Notes: generated by a model not told the origin, from the sequence alone. Shown: positions 48,660 to 57,565, counted from the stretch's first letter. The stretch is DNA of 64,000 nucleotides from Bacilli bacterium (GCA_017612805.1 JAGAFD010000003.1:62001-126000), one strand, 5' to 3'. Made by a program: numbers and translations.

Positions 48660-49148
48660 ATGGATGAGAATATAAAAAATAGTATTAAAGCTAGAAAAGA
48701 AGCATTTACTAATGCTTATATTATCGAAGATCAATCACTATTAAAAATGATTGATGATTTATTTAATAAGATTAATGAATTTGGCACTACTTGTCGTGAT
48801 GTAATGGATTTTGAAACTAAGTTTGCTATTAGTCCACTTAATCAAGAATATATTGATTTATTTACTAAAATAGCAACTACTTCTAAACCAATTATTTATG
48901 AAAGTAATGAGGATGTTAAAAGTGATGCAGAATATTTAAAAGATGAAATCATGGATGATTTAAAATATGCATCTAAAGAAATAACCCGTCCAGTAAGAAG
49001 AAATATTAAAGCAAAATTATATGATAAAGTAAGGGATATACCAGGCGTTAGCCAAGTAATGCTTGCAAAGCAATATCATGATTTAGGTAAAAGTATTACT
49101 GGTGGATATCAAAACGATGATGAGGAAGATGAAAATGAAACAGAATAA
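48660..49148 (+). CDS. Unknown helical protein, YlbF-like layout
   Basis: A 162-residue acidic-tailed protein. Helical repeats with an internal SPLNQEYIDLFTKIA and RPVRRNIKAKLYDKVRDIPG. The N-terminal 80 residues somewhat recall the YlbF/YmcA family but with no firm signature. No ribosome binding site beyond GGGGAA at the hydrolase end, so it may be translationally coupled. The 3' end overlaps the next gene by about 14 bp. Confidence 0.55.
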   Translation: MDENIKNSIKARKEAFTNAYIIEDQSLLKMIDDLFNKINEFGTTCRDVMDFETKFAISPLNQEYIDLFTKIATTSKPIIYESNEDVKSDAEYLKDEIMDDLKYASKEITRPVRRNIKAKLYDKVRDIPGVSQVMLAKQYHDLGKSITGGYQNDDEEDENETE

Positions 49149-49470
49149 GTTATATCAAGTACCAGAAACTTTTAATAGTAATTTATTATATGTTGCTAAT
49201 ATTAACCATTATGTGATTAATCAAAATGGGACTAAAGAAGTAGTAACATTAAATAATAAATTATTATTTGTTACTGTTGGTGATAATATCTACCGTGAGA
49301 TTTTTAGTGGAATTATTGTTAATAATAATAACCAAGATATCAATTTTTTGACGGACATAAAATTCTTTAATGACTATTTTCCCGGATGCTTAAATAATCA
49401 AATTCCTAAAATAAGTTTAATCTATATGTTAGATGAAATTAATAATCAAAAATTACTAGAGAAAAAGTAA
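49135..49470 (+). CDS. Unknown small protein
   Basis: A 111-residue protein starting MKQNKLYQVPETFNSN with a GAGGAAG site six bases upstream. β-rich by look, with no motif recognised. An alternative start is ATG 49129. It overlaps the preceding gene by 14 bp and ends in a terminator stem. Confidence 0.55.
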   Translation: MKQNKLYQVPETFNSNLLYVANINHYVINQNGTKEVVTLNNKLLFVTVGDNIYREIFSGIIVNNNNQDINFLTDIKFFNDYFPGCLNNQIPKISLIYMLDEINNQKLLEKK

Positions 49471-49478
49471 TTTTTTTT
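49448..49478 (+). terminator. Intrinsic terminator at the end of the lepB operon
   Basis: AAAAATTACT (49448-49457), loop of eight, AGTAATTTTT (49466-49475), T-run, overlapping the last codons of the gene. Confidence 0.75.
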
Positions 49479-49531
49479 ATTGTATATATTTTTTAATTTT
49501 GCTAAACTAAAAGTATAATAAGGTGTTAGTT

Positions 49532-50269
49532 ATGAAGTTAAAGAAGAAAGTAAAAATATATATTGCAACGGTTATTTTTTGTATATCGGTTATTGGTATT
49601 ACGTATTCGATAACCAATATTGGTATCTGGGCTTATAGCGTTAAGAAAAATGAGATAATTATTACTGAATTAAAAAAAGAAATTATTGTTAATGATGCTA
49701 AAACCATTATTAATTTTGATAACTTAAAAAGTAAGAACAGTGATACGGTTGCTTATTTAAAAGTACCTGGTACGAACATTGATTATATTGTTTTAAAGGG
49801 GAAAGATAATTCCTATTATTTAAAACATAACTTTAATAAAGAATATAATATTGCCGGTTGGATATTTGCTGATTACCATAATAGCGTTGATGGAACGGAT
49901 AAAAACTTAATTATTTATGGCCATAATACTAAAGATAATTCCATGTTTGGTAGTTTAAAAAATATTTTAACCGATAATTATTATGATTATGCTTCTAAAG
50001 AAATTACTTTTATCACTGAAAAAGGCACATATACTTATGAAGTATTTTCAACTTATGAAGTTAAACCAGAAGAATATTATATTAATACTAAATTTGCTAG
50101 TGATACTGAGTATGTTGATTTTTTAAATACGATTAGTAATCGTTCACGATATGCATATGACAAAAATTTGGATAAAGATTCAAAAATTTTAACGCTATCA
50201 TCTTGTAAGGGTAGTGGAGAAAAGCGTATTGTTTTACATGCAGTATTAACCGGTTTGGAGGAAGAATAA
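49532..50269 (+). CDS. srtB: Class B sortase
   Basis: A 245-residue sortase with an N-terminal membrane anchor (residues ~6-30). Catalytic His131 (IIYGHNTKDNSMF), Cys225 (LTLSSCKGSG) and Arg232 (GEKRIVLHAV) are present. The GWIFADYHNSVDGTDKNLIIYGHN block matches class B. It attaches substrates with NPxTx-like motifs to peptidoglycan. No substrate with a recognisable sorting signal is visible in this window. It is followed by a 3-helix membrane protein after 1 bp. Confidence 0.9.
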   Translation: MKLKKKVKIYIATVIFCISVIGITYSITNIGIWAYSVKKNEIIITELKKEIIVNDAKTIINFDNLKSKNSDTVAYLKVPGTNIDYIVLKGKDNSYYLKHNFNKEYNIAGWIFADYHNSVDGTDKNLIIYGHNTKDNSMFGSLKNILTDNYYDYASKEITFITEKGTYTYEVFSTYEVKPEEYYINTKFASDTEYVDFLNTISNRSRYAYDKNLDKDSKILTLSSCKGSGEKRIVLHAVLTGLEEE

Positions 50270-50270
50270 T

Positions 50271-50534
50271 ATGATTATCATTATTAGTTTAATCGTAATT
50301 GGTGGTCTTATCAATGGCGCTATTCATGAATCGGAAGGTTTATTAAAAGCTTTAGATAAATTATATGGCGGATTTTATTCAATGGCGAGTGTAATTTTAT
50401 GTGTAGTAGCCTTTTTGTTATATGGTAAAACGGCTATGTTTATTGCGCTTGGGGCCTTTTTAGGATCAGTATTAGTATTTAGTTTAATCTTTAGTATATT
50501 TTATAAATTAATGAAAAATTTGAATAAAGATTGA
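50271..50534 (+). CDS. Small membrane protein next to srtB
   Basis: An 87-residue protein with two to three hydrophobic helices and the Gly-rich segment IIIISLIVIGGLINGAIHES at its start. It ends in KLMKNLNKD. The start is at ATG 50271 just after the sortase stop and shares the AGGAAGAATA site. Possibly sortase-associated; function unknown. Confidence 0.65.
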   Translation: MIIIISLIVIGGLINGAIHESEGLLKALDKLYGGFYSMASVILCVVAFLLYGKTAMFIALGAFLGSVLVFSLIFSIFYKLMKNLNKD

Positions 50535-50579
50535 TATTCCTACTAATTAAGTAGTATAATTAGCTTGTGGTGATTTAAT

Positions 50580-50981
50580 ATGCATATATCAACTAAAGGA
50601 CGTTATGCGTTAATTATAATGACAGAACTTGCTAAACATCAAAGCGAAGATAAATATATTACTTTAAAAGAAATAGCTTCTAATAATAAATTATCAATTA
50701 AATACTTGGAACGAATTATGGGTAGTTTAAATAAAGCTGACTACTTTTTTTCGTCACGCGGTATTGATGGTGGCTATAAGTTAAAACACGAATTAGCTTA
50801 CTATAAAATTGGTGATATTATTCGTCTAGCTGAAGGCGATATTAAAGTAGTTGATTGTTTAGGTAATAGTCTTTTTAGCTGTCCTGCTAAAAAGAAATGT
50901 AAGACATATACATTATGGAATGATTTAAATAATTTAATTAACGATTACTTAGATAGTAAAACTTTAGAAGATATTATATAG
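50580..50981 (+). CDS. Rrf2-family regulator, likely SUF repressor
   Basis: A 133-residue Rrf2/IscR-type protein. The winged HTH is ALIIMTELAKH, TLKEIASNNKLSIKYLERIMGSL and the wing GIDGGYKL. Three cysteines, Cys93, Cys101 and Cys107, lie where IscR and relatives bind a [2Fe-2S] cluster, though spacing is C-x7-C-x5-C rather than C-x5-C-x5-C. It is 11 bp before sufC and is best read as the regulator of that operon, sensing cluster supply. Confidence 0.85.
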   Translation: MHISTKGRYALIIMTELAKHQSEDKYITLKEIASNNKLSIKYLERIMGSLNKADYFFSSRGIDGGYKLKHELAYYKIGDIIRLAEGDIKVVDCLGNSLFSCPAKKKCKTYTLWNDLNNLINDYLDSKTLEDII

Positions 50982-50992
50982 GAGGAATTAAA

Positions 50993-51745
50993 ATGTTATT
51001 AAATATTAATAATTTATATACTAAATCAACTGATGAAGAACAAAAGGCTATTTTAAAAGGACTTAATTTAGCAATTAATCCCGGTGAAATTCATGTTATT
51101 ATGGGACCTAATGGTTCTGGCAAATCAACATTAGCTAATACGATTTTTCATTCACCAAAATACGAAATAACTAGTGGAAATATCTATTTTGATGGTAATG
51201 ATATAACTAATAGTAACCCAACAGATATTGCTAAACTAGGTATTTTTATGTCTTTTCAAAATCCGGTAACGATTCCTGGTATTACTAATGCCAATTTTTT
51301 AACATCATTAATTAAAACTAATATTAATAAAGATATTTCAATTTTTGATGCTCAAAAAATGATTAAAGAGCAAATGAATAAGTTAGCAATTGATTCTTCA
51401 TTTTTATCCCGTGAATTTAATGTTGGTTTTTCTGGTGGTGAGAAAAAGAAAAATGAAATCTTACAATTAATGCTTTTAAATCCTAAATTAGCAATATTAG
51501 ATGAAACTGATTCAGGCTTAGATGTAGATGCTATTAAAACGGTAAGTAATGGTATTAACTTATTCCATAATGAACAAAATAGTGTTTTAATTATTACGCA
51601 TTCTAATAAAATATTAGAAGATTTAAAAGTTGATAAGGTTCATATCTTAGTTGATGGAAAAATTATTAAATCTGGTGATGCTGCTTTAGCTTTAGAAATT
51701 GAAAAAGAAGGATATCAAAAATATAATCATGAAAACAACGATTAA
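50993..51745 (+). CDS. sufC: SufC ABC-type ATPase
   Basis: A 250-residue SufC: Walker A GPNGSGKST (35-43), signature FSGGEKKKNEI, Walker B LAILDETDSGLDVDAI. The TDSGLD signature is typical of SufC. Together with SufB and SufD it forms the Fe-S scaffold. ATG 50993 follows AGGAGG. Coding end overlaps sufB start by 17 bp. Confidence 0.95.
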   Translation: MLLNINNLYTKSTDEEQKAILKGLNLAINPGEIHVIMGPNGSGKSTLANTIFHSPKYEITSGNIYFDGNDITNSNPTDIAKLGIFMSFQNPVTIPGITNANFLTSLIKTNINKDISIFDAQKMIKEQMNKLAIDSSFLSREFNVGFSGGEKKKNEILQLMLLNPKLAILDETDSGLDVDAIKTVSNGINLFHNEQNSVLIITHSNKILEDLKVDKVHILVDGKIIKSGDAALALEIEKEGYQKYNHENND

Positions 51746-53126
51746 TGATCTTAATTTTGATAATATTTATAATATTAAAACTAAAGATAAAGCACTTAAT
51801 AAAGAATATGGTTTAACTAAAGAAATAGTAACTAAAATATCCCAATATAAAGAAGAACCTACTTGGGTTTTAGAGCTACGTTTAAAAGCTTTAGAAACCT
51901 TCTTTGCCTTAGATAATCCTGATTGGGGACCGGATATTAGTTATTTAGATATTAATGAAATAGCAACATTTGTTAATCCTGATTTTAAAGAAGAAACTTC
52001 TTGGGATGATGTTCCAGAAGATATTAAAAATGTTTTTAATAAATTAGGTATTCCAGAAGCAGAAAAACAAAATATGTATGGTGTTGGTGCCCAATATGAT
52101 AGTCAAATGGCATATCACAATTTAGCAAACAAGTTAAAAGAAAAAGGTGTTATATATACTAATTTTGATCATGCAATTAAGGAGTATCCCGAATTAATAA
52201 AGAGTTATTTTACTAAATTAGTCCCAATTACTGATCATAAATATATTGCCCTTCATTATGCTTTATTTTCTGGTGGTTCATTTGTTTATATTCCAAAAGG
52301 GGTAAAACTAGATCGTCCGCTACAAAGTTATTTTAGATTAAATTCACCTGGTGCTGGGCAATTTGAACATACCCTTATTATTGTTGATGATGATGCATCC
52401 TTAGAATTTATTGAAGGCTGTTCAGCTCCTGGTTATAACAAACTAAATTTACATGCTGGTTGTGTTGAATTATTTGTTGGAGAAAATGCTTCTCTTAAAT
52501 TTTCAACGATTGAAAACTGGTCTAAAAACATGTTAAATTTAAATACCAAAAAAAGTATCGTTAAAAGTGGTGGTTCGATTGAATGGATTATGGGATCATT
52601 TGGTTCTAAAGTATCTATGTTATATCCATTATCTATTTTAACCGGGGATAATATTAATTATCGTTTTACATCACTTTCTTTTGCGGGAGCTAATCAAAAC
52701 TTAGATACTGGTTTAAAAGTAGTAGTAAATGGTAATAATAATTGTGTTTATGTTGATTCTAAATCAATCTCTAAAGATGGGGGAATAAATACTTTTAGAA
52801 GTAATGTGGAAGTATTAAAAAAATCGGTTAATTCAACTCTTAAACTAGATTGTTCTTCCTTAATGTTAGATTCAATATCTAAATGTGATACCATTCCCGT
52901 GAGTAATATTAAGAATAGTCATACTACTTATTCGCATGAAGCTAGTGTTGGTAAAATCAATGATGAATTAATATATTATTTAGAAACTAGGGGATTTAGT
53001 AAAGATGAAGCAACTAAATTAATTGTTGAAGGCTTTGCTGAACCAATCACAAAATATTTCCCAGTTGAATATGCGGTGGAAATGAATCGCTTAATTAATA
53101 TGGAATTAGAAGGGACGATTGGGTGA
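51729..53126 (+). CDS. sufB: SufB Fe-S scaffold subunit
   Basis: A 465-residue SufB with the C-terminal β-helix core and the invariant-looking segments FSGGSFVYIPKGVKLDRPLQSYFR, FEHTLIIVDDDASLEFIEGCSAP (with Cys), NWSKNMLNLNTKKS and the C-terminal HEASVGKINDELIYYLETRGFS. ATG 51729 is the only plausible start; it overlaps the end of sufC, implying coupled translation. Its gene and sufD overlap by a few bases at the stop codon region. Confidence 0.95.
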   Translation: MKTTINDLNFDNIYNIKTKDKALNKEYGLTKEIVTKISQYKEEPTWVLELRLKALETFFALDNPDWGPDISYLDINEIATFVNPDFKEETSWDDVPEDIKNVFNKLGIPEAEKQNMYGVGAQYDSQMAYHNLANKLKEKGVIYTNFDHAIKEYPELIKSYFTKLVPITDHKYIALHYALFSGGSFVYIPKGVKLDRPLQSYFRLNSPGAGQFEHTLIIVDDDASLEFIEGCSAPGYNKLNLHAGCVELFVGENASLKFSTIENWSKNMLNLNTKKSIVKSGGSIEWIMGSFGSKVSMLYPLSILTGDNINYRFTSLSFAGANQNLDTGLKVVVNGNNNCVYVDSKSISKDGGINTFRSNVEVLKKSVNSTLKLDCSSLMLDSISKCDTIPVSNIKNSHTTYSHEASVGKINDELIYYLETRGFSKDEATKLIVEGFAEPITKYFPVEYAVEMNRLINMELEGTIG

Positions 53127-53131
53127 TTAAT

Positions 53132-54124
53132 ATGCAACATATTTTAAATGAAATACCAATTAAAACCACTAATTCTTTTAAGGTTAATAATTGTGTAATT
53201 GATCTTGATTTATTAAAGCCCACGGCCTTTAAAAATTATGATACTTTCATTGATTTAAAGGTTACAAATAATTATAGTTTTACTTCTAAACTAGGTTTAA
53301 AAGTTAATGATGGTGTTAAAGTAGATCTAAATATTAATGCATCATATGATCAACCAATCATCTTAAAATATCATTTAACTAATGATACTTTATATGAAGA
53401 AATTAATATTAAACTAACGAACTGTAATAATCAAATTATCTTCTTATATGATAGTGATGATAATAAAAACATACTTTATAACAGTATTAATCTTAATTTA
53501 GAAAATGCTCATCTTAATTTAAGTTACATTAACTTATTAAGTTCTAAAAGCACGCATTTACTGGCTATTAATACTATTACTAATAAAGATTCAATCTTAA
53601 ATACTAATTTATTTGATCTAGGTGGTAATATTAAAATTAGTAATTATTATGGTGTTACTAATAAACTGGCTACTAATAATTTAAAAGTTATTTACCAAGG
53701 AATTAATAATGATCTATTAGATATGAATTATCACTTAATAAATCAAGAAAAACAAGCATCAAGTGATATTTTGGTTACTGGTTTATTAGATGACTGTGCA
53801 ACTAAAACTTTGAAAAGTACGATTAAGTTTATGGCCGGAGCTACTGCTTCAATTGGTCATGAAAAAGAAGATGTGATTATTTTTAGTGATGATGTTACCA
53901 ATACTTCTGTACCATTGCTATTATGTGATGAAGAAGATGTTGTGGGAACCCATTCGGTATCATCTGGAAACATTAATGAAGAAGCCCTATATTATTTAAC
54001 TACTCGTGGTATAACAATTAAAGAAGCTACTAAATTATTAATCATGGCTAAGTTTAATCCAATTATCAATAATATTAGTGATGATGATATTAAAGAATTA
54101 ATAATTAATAATATAAAAGATTAA
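53132..54124 (+). CDS. sufD: SufD-like Fe-S scaffold subunit
   Basis: A 330-residue SufB/SufD family protein, shorter than SufB. It has a variable N-terminal half and a β-helix C-terminal half ending in VVGTHSVSSGNINEEALYYLTTRGITIKEATKLL. The HSVSSG segment replaces the SufB HEASVG, as usual for SufD. GGGTGAT precedes ATG 53132. Its TAA stop is in a terminator stem. Confidence 0.85.
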   Translation: MQHILNEIPIKTTNSFKVNNCVIDLDLLKPTAFKNYDTFIDLKVTNNYSFTSKLGLKVNDGVKVDLNINASYDQPIILKYHLTNDTLYEEINIKLTNCNNQIIFLYDSDDNKNILYNSINLNLENAHLNLSYINLLSSKSTHLLAINTITNKDSILNTNLFDLGGNIKISNYYGVTNKLATNNLKVIYQGINNDLLDMNYHLINQEKQASSDILVTGLLDDCATKTLKSTIKFMAGATASIGHEKEDVIIFSDDVTNTSVPLLLCDEEDVVGTHSVSSGNINEEALYYLTTRGITIKEATKLLIMAKFNPIINNISDDDIKELIINNIKD

Positions 54125-54143
54125 GTAAAAACTTAATCTTTTT
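54115..54143 (+). terminator. Intrinsic terminator after the suf operon
   Basis: AAAAGATTAAGT (54115-54126), loop AAAA, ACTTAATCTTTT (54131-54142), with stop codon in the stem. TATAAT at 54148-54153. Confidence 0.88.
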
Positions 54144-54174
54144 ATGTTATAATGGAATAGAAAGTAGTGATTAT

Positions 54175-54441
54175 ATGGTTATTTTTTCAACAATCTATTT
54201 TATTTTTAGTTATATTCAAACCATTCCTCAAATTATTAAATTGCTTCGTACTAAATCCAGTAATGATTATAGTTTAGGGATGATTTTATTTCAATTTATT
54301 GGGGTTACATCATGGACTATTTTTATCTTAACCTCTAATCAAAAAACAATAGTTGTAGTTGGGGCATTAATTGATGAAGTATTAATGATCTTAGTCGACT
54401 TATTAATATTAATATATTATAATTTTAAAAAGAAAAGATGA
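54175..54441 (+). CDS. SemiSWEET-type sugar transporter
   Basis: An 88-residue three-helix membrane protein with the PQ-loop motif: FSYIQTIPQIIKLLRTKSSNDYSLGM in helix 1 (P-Q pair and the RTK loop) and a helix 3 ending in a basic KKKR tail. SemiSWEETs dimerise to make a sugar uniporter. Start ATG 54175 follows AAGTAGTGATT. It is 5 bp from the next gene. Confidence 0.82.
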   Translation: MVIFSTIYFIFSYIQTIPQIIKLLRTKSSNDYSLGMILFQFIGVTSWTIFILTSNQKTIVVVGALIDEVLMILVDLLILIYYNFKKKR

Positions 54442-54445
54442 TGTT

Positions 54446-54745
54446 ATGAAATATTATCGTGAGTGTCGTATTAACAATGGAATTAAACATAAACATAATT
54501 ACATAATACCTTATAATTTCTTAATGAAAGGTGTTGGTAAAGGTTTAATTGGTAATTATTATCAAGTTAATTATTTTAAAGTAATGAAATGTAATCAATG
54601 TTATTCCTTTATTGAAATAGACATGTTAGATAGTTTAGATCCTACTTTAGAAACAATTATTGGTTATAACTATACCAAGATAACCGAAAGTATTTATTGT
54701 ACTAAATTTGTTTTTCCTGAATTAGAATACGTCGTTAAAAAATAA
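54446..54745 (+). CDS. Unknown small CxxC protein
   Basis: A 99-residue protein with a CxxC pair (MKCNQCYSFIEIDM, residues ~50-55) and a few other Cys. It may be metal-binding but no family is recognised. It starts ATG 54446 four bases after the SemiSWEET stop behind AAAAGATG and is followed by the TrpF-HAD gene. Confidence 0.55.
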   Translation: MKYYRECRINNGIKHKHNYIIPYNFLMKGVGKGLIGNYYQVNYFKVMKCNQCYSFIEIDMLDSLDPTLETIIGYNYTKITESIYCTKFVFPELEYVVKK

Positions 54746-54766
54746 AACTTGAAAGGATTAAACCCT

Positions 54767-56041
54767 ATGGTAAAAGTAAAAATATGTGCTAATAAAAGTG
54801 TAAATGATGCAAAAATGTGTATTGCTGCTAAAGCTGATATAATTGGTATTTTAGTTGGTCAAGAACATAGCAGTACGGATTTTGTATCAAAAGAAGTTGC
54901 TAAAGAAATCTGTGATTATGCCAAAAATTTTATTGATGTTGCTTTAGTAACGCATATTACTAATGCTGATGAAATTATTAGTTTAACAAATTATATTGGT
55001 AATAATATCATTCAATTACATTCGGATATTAAAGAAAGTGAAGTATTAAAAATTCATGAAGCTTTACCACATGTAAAACTGATTCGTTTGATTCATATTG
55101 CTAGTGGTGGAACAGTTTGTACGGATTATCAAAATATGGTATATGCCGATTATTATTTATTAGATAGTTTTAATTTAAGTACTAATCAAGTTGGTGGAAC
55201 TGGCCTTACTCATGATTGGCATAAGAGTAGTGAAATTATAAAAACGCTCGATAAACCGGTTTTCTTAGCAGGGGGACTAAATCCTAATAATGTCAAAAAA
55301 GCTATTAAAACGGCTAATCCATATGGGGTAGATGTTAATAGTGGTTGTAAGAATGAAGCTGGGGTTAAAGATGCCAATAAAGTAAAAGACTTTGTTAATA
55401 ATGCTAAATATCCTAAAAAATTAATTTTTGATTTAGATAATACATTATTATTCTTATCACCAGAATGGAAAGCTTGCTATGATCGCTTTATTACTAATAA
55501 TAATTATCCCATTACATCGGAAGCATTATTTAAAACAATCGGTACTATTGAAAAGCATCATCCGGATGAAGTAATGACGGTTGATTACTTAATTAATGAA
55601 ATCTATGCAAGGGCTAATATTAAGATATCTCGTGAAGCTTATAAAGAATTAGAAAATGATTATATTCATGTTCCATTATTACATGTTCCCGAAGTTAAAA
55701 ATTTATTAACTTATTTATCGAGTAAATATGAAATAATTGCCTATACTAACTGGTTTACGAATGATCAATTGGATCGCTTAAGATTAAATGGCCTATTAGA
55801 ATACTTTTCACATGTATATGGATGGGATATTCTACCAGCAAAACCGTCTAAAAGAGGTATTTTATCAATTGTTAAAGAAGATAATATTACGGATTATACT
55901 TTTATTGGTGATGCGATAGATTATGATTTAGCATTACCTAAGCAATTAGGTATGAATGTAATATTTTATAATCGTAAAAATATTAATCAAAATATTTATA
56001 AAGAAGTAAGAAATATTACTGATTTAAAGAATATATTATAA
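54767..56041 (+). CDS. TrpF-like barrel fused to HAD-family hydrolase
   Basis: A 424-residue two-domain protein. Residues 1-210 follow phosphoribosylanthranilate isomerase (TrpF): catalytic Cys7 (VKVKICA), GGTG (143-146), LAGGL (167-171), GVDVNSG (187-193) and Asp133 in the YLLDS segment. Residues ~218-424 form a HAD domain starting with DLDNTLL (222-228), with a downstream TNW threonine motif and the GDAIDYD metal loop. No other trp gene is near. ATG 54767 has GAAAGG 9 bp upstream; an earlier TTG lies on the site. Confidence 0.82.
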   Translation: MVKVKICANKSVNDAKMCIAAKADIIGILVGQEHSSTDFVSKEVAKEICDYAKNFIDVALVTHITNADEIISLTNYIGNNIIQLHSDIKESEVLKIHEALPHVKLIRLIHIASGGTVCTDYQNMVYADYYLLDSFNLSTNQVGGTGLTHDWHKSSEIIKTLDKPVFLAGGLNPNNVKKAIKTANPYGVDVNSGCKNEAGVKDANKVKDFVNNAKYPKKLIFDLDNTLLFLSPEWKACYDRFITNNNYPITSEALFKTIGTIEKHHPDEVMTVDYLINEIYARANIKISREAYKELENDYIHVPLLHVPEVKNLLTYLSSKYEIIAYTNWFTNDQLDRLRLNGLLEYFSHVYGWDILPAKPSKRGILSIVKEDNITDYTFIGDAIDYDLALPKQLGMNVIFYNRKNINQNIYKEVRNITDLKNIL

Positions 56042-56068
56042 AAGAATTGAATAATTCAATTCTTTTTT
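56041..56068 (+). terminator. Intrinsic terminator
   Basis: AAAGAATTGAA (56041-56051), loop TAA, TTCAATTCTTT (56055-56065), T-run. Confidence 0.88.
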
Positions 56069-56075
56069 GCTTTAC

Positions 56076-56103
56076 TTGACAAAATGTAAATAAAGTATAT
56101 AAT
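56076..56103 (+). promoter_or_regulatory. Near-consensus promoter
   Basis: TTGACA (56076-56081), 16-bp spacer, TATAAT (56098-56103), upstream of the gene at 56131. Confidence 0.82.
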
Positions 56104-56130
56104 AGCAAATACCAAGAAGGGGTGTAGATT

Positions 56131-56928
56131 ATGGAAAGAAGATTTAGTTCAGAAGAATTAGAAAAAGCATTTTATCCAATTACTAAGAAAAAGTTTGATT
56201 ATTTATGTGGTTTATTTGGGGTTAAAGCCGATGTGGCTGAGAATGGCCGATTTATTCATTTTGAATATCTTGATAAGACTTACGAAATAGGAATTGAGCC
56301 TGATTGTGATGTAAGGCCTCATATTGGAAGTACTTATTATCCACATTCGATAGCTGTTCAAAAAAGAGGTTATCGTTATAATTCTAAGAATGATAAGCAA
56401 TATAGCGTTTTATCAACTGTAGAAGCACCAGCAATTAATGTTTTAGCAAAAGATGTTGTATCCAAAGAAATTAATGAAGAAACCTACACTATTAATATTC
56501 ATTGGAACGAATGCCCTTATTATGATACTAGTAAATCACATGATATTTCAGTTACTACAAGTTGTATTGTTGATGAAAAACAAACTACTAAAACGATTGA
56601 TTTAAGTTTTTATAGTGTTAACGGTGAAAAAAATTATGATATTAGAGTTACTAGTGCTAATTTTGCACAATTAAATAATATTGTTATTAGAGATAAACAA
56701 ACTCAAAAAGTTAATGTTTATGCGCGTATTGATGAATATGCTTTTGCAGATATTAATGCAATTATCAATCGTGAACTTGGAATGAGTGATGTTGATCATT
56801 ATATGGAAGATATCTTACCAGTATTCCAATTAATTAGTGATTACATTGATTGTGATATAAAAAGTATCATTAGTGATACTAAAAAAGAAATTTATGAAAA
56901 ACGTCTTGAATTAAAAAATAGAGCTTAA
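56131..56928 (+). CDS. Unknown protein
   Basis: A 265-residue soluble protein with a β-rich N-terminal and central region (FIHFEYLDKTYEIGIEPD, YSVLSTVEAPAINVLAKDVV) and a helical C-terminus. No signature is recognised. Strong promoter and AAGGGGTG ribosome binding site imply expression. Its TAA stop lies in the loop of a bidirectional terminator. Confidence 0.6.
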   Translation: MERRFSSEELEKAFYPITKKKFDYLCGLFGVKADVAENGRFIHFEYLDKTYEIGIEPDCDVRPHIGSTYYPHSIAVQKRGYRYNSKNDKQYSVLSTVEAPAINVLAKDVVSKEINEETYTINIHWNECPYYDTSKSHDISVTTSCIVDEKQTTKTIDLSFYSVNGEKNYDIRVTSANFAQLNNIVIRDKQTQKVNVYARIDEYAFADINAIINRELGMSDVDHYMEDILPVFQLISDYIDCDIKSIISDTKKEIYEKRLELKNRA

Positions 56929-56940
56929 GCTCTATTTTTC
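56914..56940. terminator. Bidirectional terminator between convergent genes
   Basis: AAAATAGAGC (about 56915-56924), loop TTAA, GCTCTATTTT (56929-56938), with A-run and T-run on both sides. The + gene stop is in the loop and the - gene stop in the 3' arm. Confidence 0.82.
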
Positions 56941-57501
56941 TTTTTTGAATATTCCATCTTCATAATATTCAATATCACCATTTGGTCTTAAAACATAAAA
57001 GCGATTATCTAATTTTTCTTTTTTAGTAATAATTTTTGTAGGTGATGAAACTGCTACGGAGTTATCAGGCATATCTTCATATACCACGGTATTAGCTCCA
57101 ATACGACAGTTATTGCCAATTTTAATATTACCAATAATTTTAGCACCAGCACCAATATAACAATTATCACCAATGATTGGATTTCCAATATTTTTACTTC
57201 CTTTAGTTCTAATTGCTCCAATGGTTACATTTTGAAATATTACGGCGTTTTTACCAATCTTAGTTTGATCAGAAATGAAAATACCACTTAAACCATGTGG
57301 AAAGTAAGGAGTATTTTTAAATGTAGTATTGATGCCAATATAACTATTTTTCTTTTCAATATAATGAGAATATACGGTTGCACAAATACCGCTTTGTTTT
57401 TTCTTATTAACTAAGTAAGTTTTTAATTGCCATATGTTTTTAAATCTTAAGAATACGAAAATACTTAAGATATCTTTAAAAAAATCTTTTAAAATAATCA
57501 T
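56932..57501 (-). CDS. Serine acetyltransferase-like hexapeptide protein
   Basis: A 189-residue left-handed β-helix acyltransferase. The N-terminal ~60 residues are short and helical; the repeated hexapeptide region contains FPHGLSGIFISDQTKIGKN, NIGNPIIGDNCYIGAG and GNNCRIGANTVVYEDMPDNS, typical of CysE/serine acetyltransferases and related capsule acetyltransferases. The catalytic-region H is present (PHGLSG). The full CysE N-terminal helical domain is reduced, so the acceptor is uncertain. Start ATG 57501 (minus) follows GGTGAT. Confidence 0.78.
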   Translation of the reverse strand: MIILKDFFKDILSIFVFLRFKNIWQLKTYLVNKKKQSGICATVYSHYIEKKNSYIGINTTFKNTPYFPHGLSGIFISDQTKIGKNAVIFQNVTIGAIRTKGSKNIGNPIIGDNCYIGAGAKIIGNIKIGNNCRIGANTVVYEDMPDNSVAVSSPTKIITKKEKLDNRFYVLRPNGDIEYYEDGIFKKEK

Positions 57502-57565
57502 TTTTATCACCAATTTAATTATATCATGAATTGAAGTTATGTTATAATATTAATTAGGTGATAAT

